Under the pieces are notes generated by a model. It was not told where the DNA came from, made no database searches, and saw nothing but the letters and a program-made list of their open reading frames with translations. From NCBI GenBank assembly GCA_020025055.1, contig JAHHST010000004.1, forward strand, positions 1 to 35,046: a DNA stretch of 35,046 nucleotides. The letters run 5' to 3'. This document shows positions 17,196 through 24,315 of this stretch, piece after piece. The first letter of the stretch is position 1. Every line of letters begins with the position of its first letter. The DNA comes from Longicatena sp. (GTDB taxonomy: Bacteria; Bacillota_I; Bacilli_A; Erysipelotrichales; Erysipelotrichaceae). A program made the position numbers and the translations under genes.

Positions 17196-17207
17196 TGAGA
17201 GGAATAT

Positions 17208-17726
17208 ATGGAAAAACAAGCATTAAAGATTGAAAAAGCAACAAAAGAAGATATTAAAGATATTTTAGAAATGTACAAAAAAAGAGTGATTTATAATATT
17301 GAACATGATATGAAACAATGGACATTAGAAGAAGTTACGTTAGAAGAATTTTCCAAAACATATACAATAGATGATTACTATGTAGGTAAATGCGATGGAA
17401 AAGTTGTGTGTGGTATGTTTATTGTTGATGTTGATAAATTATATTGGCCATCAGAAAAGAAGGGGAATGCACTATATTTGCATAAAATAGTTGTAGACCC
17501 AGATTATTCCAAAAGAGGGTATAGTGATTTATTAATTGAATATTTTAAAGAAAAAGGTAGAAGAGAAGGATATCCTAAGGTTCGATTAGATGTTAAAGAA
17601 CATAAAGACAAACTTCGTTCTATGTATGAAAAACATGGATTCCAAATTGTAGAAAAGAAACAAATTTTTTCAGAGTACAAAACTGTTTTATATCATTTTG
17701 TGTTTGAAAATAGTAAAAAAGATTGA
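17208..17726 (+). CDS. GNAT family N-acetyltransferase
   Basis: A 172-aa protein with the GNAT fold. Beta-4 LHKIVVDPDY (91-100) is followed by the acetyl-CoA loop KRGYSDLL (102-109), then DVKEHKDKLRSMYEKHGF, the usual final segment. The acetyl-CoA motif is slightly degenerate: Ser sits where Gly or Ala is common, and the Q/R three residues before Gly104 is Ser. The acceptor is unknown and could be a small amine, an amino acid or a protein N-terminus. An AGAGG site lies 7-8 nt before the ATG. No clear promoter of its own is seen, so it may depend on readthrough from relA. Its stop codon lies inside the stem of its terminator. Confidence 0.85.
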   Translation: MEKQALKIEKATKEDIKDILEMYKKRVIYNIEHDMKQWTLEEVTLEEFSKTYTIDDYYVGKCDGKVVCGMFIVDVDKLYWPSEKKGNALYLHKIVVDPDYSKRGYSDLLIEYFKEKGRREGYPKVRLDVKEHKDKLRSMYEKHGFQIVEKKQIFSEYKTVLYHFVFENSKKD

Positions 17727-17748
17727 ATATAAGATTCAGTCTTTTTTT
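17719..17748 (+). terminator. Terminator A, after the GNAT gene
   Basis: AAGATTGAAT (17719-17728) pairs with ATTCAGTCTT (17734-17743) with one GU pair, then a T run to 17748. The GNAT stop (17724-17726) is in the 5' arm. A near copy occurs at 17887-17914. Confidence 0.85.
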
Positions 17749-17759
17749 AATCTCCACTT

Positions 17760-17768
17760 TGATATAAA
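17760..17768 (+). promoter_or_regulatory. Candidate extended -10 for a small RNA
   Basis: TGA plus TATAAA (17763-17768), preceded by TT as at the apt and hydrolase promoters, 12 nt behind terminator A. No protein gene lies in front of it. There is no good -35. Confidence 0.35.
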
Positions 17769-17774
17769 AAAAGA

Positions 17775-17914
17775 TGATTTCAAGGTATTTGTAACCTAAA
17801 ATCATCTGTAATTTAGTAGCTTTCTACTACTTTTTCTAAATTGATTTTATTTGTTTTCAAAATAAGGTAGTTTGTCAACAAGTTAAGGTTGAATATAGGA
17901 TTCAATCTTTTTTA
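17775..17914 (+). ncRNA. Candidate small RNA, about 140 nt
   Basis: The 175-base gap between the GNAT stop and the convergent DUF218 gene has the parts of a transcription unit: an extended -10 at 17760-17768, a two-part hairpin (AGATGATTT 17772-17780 with AAATCATCT 17799-17807, inside it AGGT with ACCT), a second region with two competing pairings (AATTTAG 17810-17816 with CTAAATT 17836-17842, or TAGTAG with CTACTA), and a plus-strand terminator at 17887-17914. No ORF longer than a few codons is present on the plus strand. It matches no known RNA family I can name. The exact start and the existence of the transcript are inferred. Confidence 0.33.
17887..17914 (+). terminator. Terminator B, near copy of terminator A
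   Basis: GGTTGAAT pairs with ATTCAATC around a small loop and is followed on the plus strand by a T run to 17914. It matches terminator A at about 25 of 28 bases. The T run faces the plus strand although the adjacent gene is on the minus strand. The DUF218 stop codon (17902-17904) lies inside it. Confidence 0.6.
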
Positions 17915-18492
17915 TTACGATATTTGAATTCAAAAAATAAAGTATTCCACATTCGAAAATATTCATCAATATGTTCCTTAAGTGTAATTCGTTCTTGATA
18001 GGTATCCATGACATAATTGGAAAAGAATTTTTTTACAAAAAAAGAAGCTCTACGAACGTGAAAGGGACTCGTGACTACAATGACATGATTATAATTTTGA
18101 TTTGTGCATATAATTTTTGCATACTTTAAATTTTCATAGGTATTACGAGCTTTAGATTCTAAAATAATATCATTTTTAGGTACCTTTTGTTCAAGAGCAT
18201 AGTTGGCCATGGTTTCAGATTCAAGAAATTCATTGTGGGCACTTGAACCACTAACTAAAATTGTTTTTGTGATGTTCGTGCGATATAAATGGATTGCTAC
18301 ATCCATGCGTTTTTTTTGTATGTCAGAGATGCTTCCATTTTTATTTGATGGATAACCAAGTACAATAACAGTATCATACTGCTCATTTTTTGGCTTTGGT
18401 GGTAAAGGAAATATTACATAAAGTAAGATGCTTGCGAATAAAATGAAAATGAATAAAAACATGATCATGGTATATATATGAAAGATTGCCAT
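17902..18492 (-). CDS. DUF218 (YdcF/SanA-like) membrane-anchored protein
   Basis: A 196-aa protein with one N-terminal hydrophobic helix (about 5-28) and then a DUF218 domain. The family landmarks are in order: DTVIVLGYP near the start, ILVSGSSAHNE in the middle, SKARNTYENLKYAK, and VVTSPFHVRRASFF. DUF218 proteins are linked to envelope functions such as SanA-type vancomycin sensitivity or YdcF S-adenosylmethionine binding, but no reaction is established. The gene overlaps the end of tmcAL by 28 nt. An AAAGGAGG site lies about 13 nt before the ATG, longer than ideal, so initiation may depend on coupling with tmcAL. Confidence 0.85.
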   Translation of the reverse strand: MAIFHIYTMIMFLFIFILFASILLYVIFPLPPKPKNEQYDTVIVLGYPSNKNGSISDIQKKRMDVAIHLYRTNITKTILVSGSSAHNEFLESETMANYALEQKVPKNDIILESKARNTYENLKYAKIICTNQNYNHVIVVTSPFHVRRASFFVKKFFSNYVMDTYQERITLKEHIDEYFRMWNTLFFEFKYRNKKD

Positions 18493-19559
18493 TCTTTGGC
18501 AATTTCCTCCTTTCTTTTTGATTGTGCAAGAGGATATGCATATGCTTGCGTAGCTCTTAATTCCATTTGACGGTAATCAACAGGAATTTGATTGAACCGT
18601 GAGGCAAGAATAAGATTTTCTTTTTTCTTTAGTTTGGATAAGTAACTTTTACCAATAGTATTAAATCCTAATACACGAACATGTTGAAGTTTATGAAGAG
18701 ATGCAACTTCTTCTTTTTTAGTTTGGGTTAGAATTTGAATTAAGCATCTTTGAATTCTACTTTTTGTATATCGTTTAGAGATACAAGCATTTAAGAAATC
18801 ATCAAAATCATCATATAATTCAGCATTTTTTTTAAATAATTGTTCGATTCCTTCATCAATTAATAAAATATCTTTTAAAGAAGAACGACTCACTGTCATA
18901 AGCAATGTCTGCAAGTAAGGATAATAATTTTTAAAGGCAAATGTTGTTGATAAATCTTTTGCCATAACAGTCGCATGAGAAATGTTTTGATTTAAGTTGA
19001 CTGCATGGCGAATGGCACTTGCACTTGCAATTTGTTCATGATAGTTCAATTCATGGTAACCATTTGTACGTTTTATAGTGTAGGGAGTAATAGTGGTGTT
19101 TTGCAGTGCTTTAATATATGCAACACCTAGTATATCGTTGCTTGATAGTTTAGAAATTGCATCAGAAAAGTTTTTTGCATAACTTTTTGATTGATCAGAG
19201 ACGTTTGAAGAGAATTGGCTAATATTTTTGAGCAGTTCGATATCGTTACATTCACTTCCAAAAACAATACTGTCAACGTCTACAAGATCTAAGGACTGAA
19301 TAGCACCTTTTGCGAAGTAATCTGCACTTTGCGTTGCAAACACATAAGGAAGTTCGATGACTAAATCAACGCCATGATGAAGGCACGCCTTCGTACGCTC
19401 CCATTTATCAATGATAGCAGGTTCTCCTCTTTGTACAAAATTACCTGACATAACCGCAATCAGACAATCACACCCAGTTAACTTTCGAGCTTGTTTAATA
19501 TGATATATATGTCCATTATGAAATGGGTTATATTCTGTAATAATACCACAGGCTTTCAT
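18465..19559 (-). CDS. tmcAL: tRNA(Met) cytidine acetate ligase TmcAL (YlbM)
   Basis: A 364-aa enzyme that uses ATP and acetate to form N4-acetylcytidine at the wobble base of elongator tRNA-Met. GIITEYNPFHNGHIYHIKQA contains the nucleotidyltransferase HxGH (H14-N-G-H17). SGNFVQRGEPA (39-48) and a later VIELPYVFATQSADYFAKGA block are strongly conserved in the family. The open frame extends 14 codons further upstream. I take the ATG at 19559 because a GAGGTG site precedes it and MKACGIITEYNPFH is the family's usual start. It overlaps the DUF218 gene, so the two are one transcript. Confidence 0.94.
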   Translation of the reverse strand: MKACGIITEYNPFHNGHIYHIKQARKLTGCDCLIAVMSGNFVQRGEPAIIDKWERTKACLHHGVDLVIELPYVFATQSADYFAKGAIQSLDLVDVDSIVFGSECNDIELLKNISQFSSNVSDQSKSYAKNFSDAISKLSSNDILGVAYIKALQNTTITPYTIKRTNGYHELNYHEQIASASAIRHAVNLNQNISHATVMAKDLSTTFAFKNYYPYLQTLLMTVSRSSLKDILLIDEGIEQLFKKNAELYDDFDDFLNACISKRYTKSRIQRCLIQILTQTKKEEVASLHKLQHVRVLGFNTIGKSYLSKLKKKENLILASRFNQIPVDYRQMELRATQAYAYPLAQSKRKEEIAKEWQSFIYIP

Positions 19560-19584
19560 GTATACACCTCTTTCAACATGTTTT

Positions 19585-19614
19585 ATTTTAACATAAAGCA
19601 TAAATTATTGTAAT
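19585..19614 (-). promoter_or_regulatory. Possible tmcAL promoter
   Basis: On the minus strand, TGT plus TAAAAT (reverse complement of 19585-19590) gives an extended -10, with a weak -35 (ATTACA) 18 nt upstream. The distance to the ATG is 25 nt. Confidence 0.4.
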
Positions 19615-19674
19615 GAAAAATAAAACATAGGTTAATTTAAAAAAAGAGGATTTATAGATATTATTTAATGATTT

Positions 19675-19683
19675 TGATATAAT
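19675..19683 (+). promoter_or_regulatory. Extended -10 promoter for the alpha/beta hydrolase
   Basis: TGA plus a perfect TATAAT (19678-19683), 37 nt before the ATG. It has the same TTTGATATAAT form as the apt promoter and diverges from tmcAL. Confidence 0.65.
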
Positions 19684-19720
19684 GAAGAAAATAAGGACAA
19701 GATAATGATGGAGGTATACA

Positions 19721-20653
19721 ATGGCAAGAATAAAAATGTTTTCATATTTAAGTAAACAGGATCAATTAGTGATTGATGGCATGTGTGTGATACCTTCATG
19801 TGAAGTAATTGGAATAATTCAATTCGTACATGGAATGGCAGAACATAAAGAGCGATATATTGATGTTATGAAGAAATTTGCAGAGCAGGGTTTTTTATGT
19901 GTGATTCATGATCATAGAGGACATGGAAAAAGTGTAAAATGCAGACATGATTTAGGATATTTTTATGATACTGGAGGTATTGCTTTAGTTGAAGATATTC
20001 ATCAATTAACATTAATGATGAAAGAAGTATTTCCCTATGTTCCAATCATTTTATTTGGACATAGTATGGGTTCATTAGCCGCAAGAACATATGTAAAAAA
20101 ATATGATAAGGATATTGATGGATTAATTGTATGTGGTTCTCCTAGTTATAATAAGGCTTCTAAAACTGCTAAAAAGTTAATTGGCCCAATGATAAAGGTA
20201 TTAGGGGAATTTCATCGAAGTGATCTTATACAGAAACTAACATTTGGAAAACATAATGAAAATTTCGAAGAAGGAGAAAGTGAAAATCGTTGGATTTGCA
20301 GTAATCAAAATGTTGTTCAAGAATATGATCAAGATCCATTATGTGGATTTGTATTTACTTTGAATGGATTTGAAAATTTGTTTTCCTTAGTAAATGAAAC
20401 GTACAGTCCAGAAAATTGGCAAAGACATAATTTGAATATGCCAGTTTTATTTATTGCGGGACAGGATGATCCATGCATTATTTCAAAGAAACACTTTGAT
20501 AAAGCAGTGCTATTTATGCATGCTGTAGGTTATAAAAATATAACAGCAAAATTATATCCAGGTATGCGTCATGAAATATTGAATGAAACCCATAAAAATA
20601 ACGTTTATGAGGATGTTTTGAATTGGATTATGACAAATTTTTACAAAAAATAA
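19721..20653 (+). CDS. Alpha/beta hydrolase, monoacylglycerol lipase/lysophospholipase type
   Basis: A 310-aa serine hydrolase of the Hydrolase_4 (S33-like) group. FVHGMAEH (35-42) is the oxyanion region and DHRGHGKS (64-71) is family-typical. GHSMG (113-117) is the nucleophile elbow with Ser115. Asp250 in AGQDDP and His284 in GMRHE complete the triad. There is no signal peptide, so it is cytoplasmic. The likely substrate is a monoacylglycerol or lysophospholipid released during membrane turnover, inferred from family resemblance; other small esters are possible. It is monocistronic: own promoter, weak hairpin after the stop. Confidence 0.88.
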   Translation: MARIKMFSYLSKQDQLVIDGMCVIPSCEVIGIIQFVHGMAEHKERYIDVMKKFAEQGFLCVIHDHRGHGKSVKCRHDLGYFYDTGGIALVEDIHQLTLMMKEVFPYVPIILFGHSMGSLAARTYVKKYDKDIDGLIVCGSPSYNKASKTAKKLIGPMIKVLGEFHRSDLIQKLTFGKHNENFEEGESENRWICSNQNVVQEYDQDPLCGFVFTLNGFENLFSLVNETYSPENWQRHNLNMPVLFIAGQDDPCIISKKHFDKAVLFMHAVGYKNITAKLYPGMRHEILNETHKNNVYEDVLNWIMTNFYKK

Positions 20654-20654
20654 A

Positions 20655-20681
20655 AAAAAGTCTTTCTTTAAGTTACTTTTT
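20655..20681 (+). terminator. Weak terminator after the hydrolase
   Basis: AAAAAGT (20655-20661) pairs with ACTTTTT (20675-20681), with a small inner CTT/AAG pairing. It is A/T-rich and low in stability. Confidence 0.35.
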
Positions 20682-20727
20682 GTGGTTTAATATAGTAGCC
20701 TAAACATAGGGAATAATGATAAATATA

Positions 20728-20756
20728 TTGACTTTATGAATCAAATTCTTTATAAT
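20728..20756 (+). promoter_or_regulatory. Strong promoter for DUF177-rpmF
   Basis: TTGACT (20728-20733), exactly 17 nt spacer, TATAAT (20751-20756). This is the best full sigma-A promoter in the window, fitting a ribosomal protein gene. Confidence 0.85.
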
Positions 20757-20785
20757 AGGTTAGGTTAGACAACGAGGTGATTCTT

Positions 20786-21295
20786 TTGAAATGGTCTAGA
20801 GCAGAGCTATTACAAGCTGATAAACATACAATCGAATTTTCTGATAAGATTACGTTTAATTCTGCTGCATTTGAGAAAATGAGCCAAATCAGAGGATTAC
20901 AGGATGTTACGGTATCAGGAAATATTCATTACGATACGTCCAGTGAACGAGTGTTTGCTGATCTGGATATTGAAGGCGTGATGATCGTGCCGTGTTCTAT
21001 AACTTTAGAAGATGTAGAATATGATTTCCACACACAATCTTTGGAAGTGTTCTCTTTTGAAAAAACAGATGATGAAGATGTACACGAGGTAAAAGGTGAT
21101 GTCGTAGAACTATTACCGGTGATCTTTCAATTGATACTTTTAGAGGTTCCTTTAAAAGTTGTAAAAAAAGGAATAAAAGAGTATCCTAAAGGTGACGGTT
21201 GGGAAGTTGTCAAAGAGGAAGACTATTTGAAATCTAAAAAAGATGAAATAGATCCTCGTTTAGCAAAGTTGAAAGAATTCAAATTGGAAGATTAA
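20786..21295 (+). CDS. DUF177 (YceD) family protein, rpmF partner
   Basis: A 169-aa YceD/DUF177 protein. The family's CSITLEDVEYDF and EVHEVKGDVVELLPVIFQLILLEVPLK-like regions are present in the middle and second half. Members sit next to rpmF in most bacteria and are linked to 23S rRNA or ribosome accumulation; the precise role is unsettled. The frame could start at GTG 20777, but that codon overlaps the ribosome site GAGGTG (20774-20779). TTG 20786 is 6 nt behind that site and yields MKWSRAELL, the usual family N-terminus, so I choose TTG. rpmF follows after 15 nt. Confidence 0.87.
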   Translation: MKWSRAELLQADKHTIEFSDKITFNSAAFEKMSQIRGLQDVTVSGNIHYDTSSERVFADLDIEGVMIVPCSITLEDVEYDFHTQSLEVFSFEKTDDEDVHEVKGDVVELLPVIFQLILLEVPLKVVKKGIKEYPKGDGWEVVKEEDYLKSKKDEIDPRLAKLKEFKLED

Positions 21296-21310
21296 GTAGG
21301 AGGTGCTAAC

Positions 21311-21481
21311 ATGGCTGTTCAACAAAGACGTGGTTCAAAAACTAGAAAAGCAAAACGTAGAACTCATTATAAATTAGCTGCACCAACATTGGTGAAATGT
21401 CCAGCTTGCGGTGAATACAAAATGTCTCACAAAATGTGTTCATGTGGTGAGTATAACGGAAAAACAATCGTAGAAAAATAA
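21311..21481 (+). CDS. rpmF: 50S ribosomal protein L32, CxxC...CxC form
   Basis: A 56-aa zinc-ribbon ribosomal protein with the family start MAVQQRRGSKTRKAKRRTH. The zinc knuckles are CPAC (C30, C33) and CSC (C43, C45). In the zinc-binding L32 proteins I know the second knuckle is CxxC, so one residue is missing here. All four cysteines remain, so zinc binding is likely but with altered geometry. An AGGAGG site lies 7-8 nt before the ATG, and a terminator starts 6 nt after the stop. It was found by reading the sequence, being short. Confidence 0.96.
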   Translation: MAVQQRRGSKTRKAKRRTHYKLAAPTLVKCPACGEYKMSHKMCSCGEYNGKTIVEK

Positions 21482-21486
21482 AACGT

Positions 21487-21508
21487 AAAACCGGGTAACC
21501 GGTTTTTT
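21487..21508 (+). terminator. Terminator after rpmF
   Basis: AAAACCGG (21487-21494), loop GTAA, CCGGTTTT (21499-21506), then more T. It resembles the ssb/rpsD terminator. Confidence 0.87.
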
Positions 21509-21556
21509 GTTTATCCTAATATTTTTGGATATTATGTTGAAAAAAATATGATATCG

Positions 21557-21565
21557 TGGTATATT
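21557..21565 (+). promoter_or_regulatory. Extended -10 promoter for the rimP-rbfA operon
   Basis: TGG plus TATATT (21560-21565); predicted start near 21572, about 58 nt before the rimP ATG. Confidence 0.5.
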
Positions 21566-21582
21566 ATGGATAGAACTTCAAT

Positions 21583-21623
21583 GGAGTGGGTTATACCCAC
21601 TCCTTCATTATGTTGTAAAGGAG
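21583..21623 (+). promoter_or_regulatory. Two-state leader hairpin before rimP
   Basis: GGAGTGGGT (21583-21591) pairs perfectly with ACCCACTCC (21595-21603). The end of that 3' arm plus two T, CTCCTT (21600-21605), is also a perfect complement of the rimP ribosome site AAGGAG (21618-21623) across a 12-nt loop. The two helices share 21600-21603 and exclude each other: the first leaves the ribosome site free, the second hides it. What would tip the balance is not visible. Confidence 0.5.
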
Positions 21624-21629
21624 AATGTT

Positions 21630-22097
21630 ATGGATAGTTTATCAAAAGTTAAAGAACTTATTATTCCACTTTTCTTGAAAGAAGATATCCAGCTTTATGA
21701 TTTAAGTTGGCATCAAGAAGGAAAAAGTCGTATTTTACAAATTGCAATTATGAGAAAAGATGGCAGCATGGATATTGATACATGTGCAGAAATGTCTGAA
21801 AAAATTAGTACTATACTTGATGAAGCAGATATTATTGCATCTGAATATTTTCTTGAAGTTTGTTCACCTGGTGCAGAACGTGAATTAAAAAATGAACAGC
21901 AAATCGTAGATGCTATAGATGAATTTGTTTATGTAAAATTAAAGAATCCTAAAGCTGGTATGGATGCAGTAAAAGGTTTTTTACGTGCATATGAAAATGA
22001 CGAAGCTGTTATTGAATACATGGATAAAGCAGTGAAGAGAAAAATCTCAATCTCTGCTGACAATATTGCACTTATTCGCCTAAGTGTTAAGATTTAA
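21630..22097 (+). CDS. rimP: Ribosome maturation factor RimP
   Basis: A 155-aa 30S maturation factor. An N-terminal alpha/beta domain contains DIDTCAEMSEKISTILDE (about 49-66) and YFLEVCSPGAERELK (about 72-86), both diagnostic. A C-terminal Sm-like domain follows (about 92-155). It is the first gene of the rimP-nusA-ylxR-ylxQ-infB-rbfA operon, conserved across Firmicutes. It has an AAAGGAG site 6-7 nt before the ATG, embedded in a switchable leader. Confidence 0.95.
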   Translation: MDSLSKVKELIIPLFLKEDIQLYDLSWHQEGKSRILQIAIMRKDGSMDIDTCAEMSEKISTILDEADIIASEYFLEVCSPGAERELKNEQQIVDAIDEFVYVKLKNPKAGMDAVKGFLRAYENDEAVIEYMDKAVKRKISISADNIALIRLSVKI

Positions 22098-22116
22098 TTA
22101 AGAAGGGAAAAAGAAA

Positions 22117-23745
22117 ATGAAATTAAAAGATTTTATGAAAGCCATGCAGGCAATTGAAAGTGATCGCAAGTTATCTCAAGATGTTGTTGTTGAAGCGTTA
22201 CAAGAAGCGTTAAGCAAAGCATTCCGCAAACATATTGAAATTCCTGATGCACTTGTACGTGTAGATATTAATGAAAAAACAGGAGCAATTAAAGTTTATC
22301 AACAACGTAAAATTGTTGAAGAAGTTGAAGATGATGAATTAGAAATTTCATTAGAAGATGCAAAAAGGGTTGATCAAAACTTAGAATTAGATGATGTTGT
22401 AGAAGAAGAAGTAGATATGGCTTCTTTTGGTAGAGCAGCAGTTATTTTAGCAAAGAATGTTATGAAACAAAAAATTCGTGAAGCTGAAAAATTAGTTGTT
22501 TACGAAGAATACTGTGATAAAGTTGATGAAATGATTGTTGGTACTTTAGAATCAGTTGAAGAAAAATTCTGCATTGTTAATCTTGGAAAAACAATGGCAT
22601 TAATGCCAAGAAACCAACAAATTCCTAACGAACACTATCATGAAGGTGATCGTATTCGCGTTGTAATCAAAGAAGTTAATAAAGAAACAAAAGGTGCACA
22701 AGTAATTGTTTCTCGTGCAGATGCAACTTTAGTAAAACGTTTATTTGAAAAAGAAGTTCCAGAAATTTTCAATGGGGTAATTGAAATTAAAGCAATTGCT
22801 CGTGAAGCAGGAGAACGTACAAAAATGGCTGTTTATTCACACAATGAAAACATTGATCCAATCGGTGCTTGCATCGGGCCACGTGGTCAACGTGTACAAG
22901 TTGTTATTAGTGAACTTGGTGGAGAAAAAATTGATATTTTCGAATGGAGTGAAGATGTTACTGAATTAATTAAAAATGCATTATCACCAGCGGAAGTATT
23001 AGCAGTTATTCCTAGCGAAGAACGTAAAGGCGGATTACTAGTAATTGTACCAGATAATCAATTGTCTTTAGCTATCGGTAAACGTGGTAAAAATGCAAGA
23101 TTAGCTGTAAAACTTACTGGAAGTAAAATCGATATTAAGTCAGAAAGTGATGTAAATGAAGCTGGAATTGATTGGAAAGCAATCGCTATGGAACAACATG
23201 AAAAATTCTTAGCTGCTCAAGAAGAAGCAAAAGCAATTGCTCAACAAGAAAAATTTGAAGAAACAGCAAATGAAGAAGCTGTAACACTAGAAGAAGTTGG
23301 TGTAGAATTCCAAAATGAAGAAATCGATTATTCAGTAGAAGATACACAAGAAATTGAAGCAGATTCTACAAATGCCGAAGAAGCAGTAGCAGAAGAAAAA
23401 GAAGAAACCGAATTAGAAAAAGCTGCACGTATCGCAAAAGAAAAACGTAGTGAAGGCGTAAATATTAAAGAAAAACAAGAATTTACATCTAAATTTGAGA
23501 CATTAGCAGATGCAAGTGCTAAACAAGATGAAAAAGTTGTAAAATCTCATGCGAAAAAAGTAGAAGAAAAAGAAGAACGTCGTAAACCTACTTTTGATTT
23601 AAATAAAAAAGATTATGATCTAAAACCTATTTATTCTGAAGAAGAATTAGAAGAAATCGAGCGTGCTCAAATTGAAGAAGAAGAAAATGATTGGATTCAT
23701 GATGACATCGATTTTGATGAATACGATAAATATTACGAAGAATAG
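22117..23745 (+). CDS. nusA: Transcription factor NusA with long acidic C-terminal tail
   Basis: A 542-aa RNA-polymerase-associated pausing and termination factor. The N-terminal polymerase-binding domain (about 1-125) and the S1 domain (about 135-200) are followed by KH1 with GPRG (254-257) and KH2 with GKRG (321-324). The core ends near residue 345, where B. subtilis NusA (about 370 aa) nearly ends. Here about 190 more residues follow, dominated by Glu, Lys and Asp and ending in DWIHDDIDFDEYDKYYEE. E. coli NusA also has acidic C-terminal repeats that mask its KH domains, but no similarity is visible. There is no frame break and the base composition matches the rest. Second gene of the operon. 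Confidence 0.95.
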   Translation: MKLKDFMKAMQAIESDRKLSQDVVVEALQEALSKAFRKHIEIPDALVRVDINEKTGAIKVYQQRKIVEEVEDDELEISLEDAKRVDQNLELDDVVEEEVDMASFGRAAVILAKNVMKQKIREAEKLVVYEEYCDKVDEMIVGTLESVEEKFCIVNLGKTMALMPRNQQIPNEHYHEGDRIRVVIKEVNKETKGAQVIVSRADATLVKRLFEKEVPEIFNGVIEIKAIAREAGERTKMAVYSHNENIDPIGACIGPRGQRVQVVISELGGEKIDIFEWSEDVTELIKNALSPAEVLAVIPSEERKGGLLVIVPDNQLSLAIGKRGKNARLAVKLTGSKIDIKSESDVNEAGIDWKAIAMEQHEKFLAAQEEAKAIAQQEKFEETANEEAVTLEEVGVEFQNEEIDYSVEDTQEIEADSTNAEEAVAEEKEETELEKAARIAKEKRSEGVNIKEKQEFTSKFETLADASAKQDEKVVKSHAKKVEEKEERRKPTFDLNKKDYDLKPIYSEEELEEIERAQIEEEENDWIHDDIDFDEYDKYYEE

Positions 23746-23763
23746 ATAAAAGGAGGGACTTTT

Positions 23764-24021
23764 ATGAAAAAAATACCAATGCGTAAATGCGTGGCAACAA
23801 TGGAAAGTCTTCCAAAAAAAGAATTAATTCGAATTGTTCGTACACCTGAAGGAACAGTGGAAATTGATGAAACAGGAAAGAAAAATGGGCGTGGTGCTTA
23901 TTTAAAACGAAGTGTAGATGCTGTTGAACTTGCGAAGAAAAAGAAATCATTAGCAAGGTCATTAGAATGTGAGATTCCAGAAGCGATATATGATGAATTG
24001 AAGGAGTTATTTAGTGAATAA
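23764..24021 (+). CDS. rnpM: YlxR/RnpM (DUF448) RNA-binding protein
   Basis: An 85-aa DUF448 protein. MRKCVATMESLPKKELIRIV and KKNGRGAYLKR carry the family's conserved residues, including the GRGAY signature. The usual CVVTGE is CVATME here. B. subtilis YlxR has been described as a modulator of RNase P (RnpM) and as a regulator of metabolism genes. It lies between nusA (18 nt gap) and ylxQ (8-nt overlap). The SD is GGAGGG. Confidence 0.93.
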   Translation: MKKIPMRKCVATMESLPKKELIRIVRTPEGTVEIDETGKKNGRGAYLKRSVDAVELAKKKKSLARSLECEIPEAIYDELKELFSE

Positions 24022-24307
24022 CGTCATTGGTATATTAGGACTTGCAGCACGTGCAAGAAAAATAGCTACTGGAGAAATCGTTTTAAAAAAAATAAGAAGT
24101 AACCAAGCTTATTTACTTATTGTTGCAGATGATATTGGTGAAAATGGGAAAAAGAAGTTGATAGATAAGTGTGTTTATTACCATGTTCCATATGTATTTA
24201 TGAATGTAGAGGATTTAAATATAGCAATTGGTGATAAAAACCGTAAGTCTGTAGCAATATTAGATAGAGGTTTTGCACAAAAACTTCATGCTTGCTTGAA
24301 AGGCTAG
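24014..24307 (+). CDS. ylxQ: YlxQ, L7Ae-family kink-turn RNA-binding protein
   Basis: A 97-aa member of the L7Ae/L30e/YlxQ group, which binds kink-turns in RNA. ILGLAARARKIATGE is the typical start, followed by ADDIGENGKKKL, YHVPYVF and a C-terminal SVAILDRGFA. It starts at GTG 24014 inside the end of ylxR with AAGGAG 7 nt upstream. Its end is close to infB. Exact target RNA in bacteria is unknown. Confidence 0.93.
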   Translation: MNNVIGILGLAARARKIATGEIVLKKIRSNQAYLLIVADDIGENGKKKLIDKCVYYHVPYVFMNVEDLNIAIGDKNRKSVAILDRGFAQKLHACLKG

Positions 24308-24315
24308 GTGATTAT

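Noticed and set aside
7404..21508. Similarity of the ssb/rpsD and rpmF terminators as a dispersed repeat
   Set aside because: The match is limited to the short ACCGG/CCGGT stem and A/T flanks, which is common among independent terminators.
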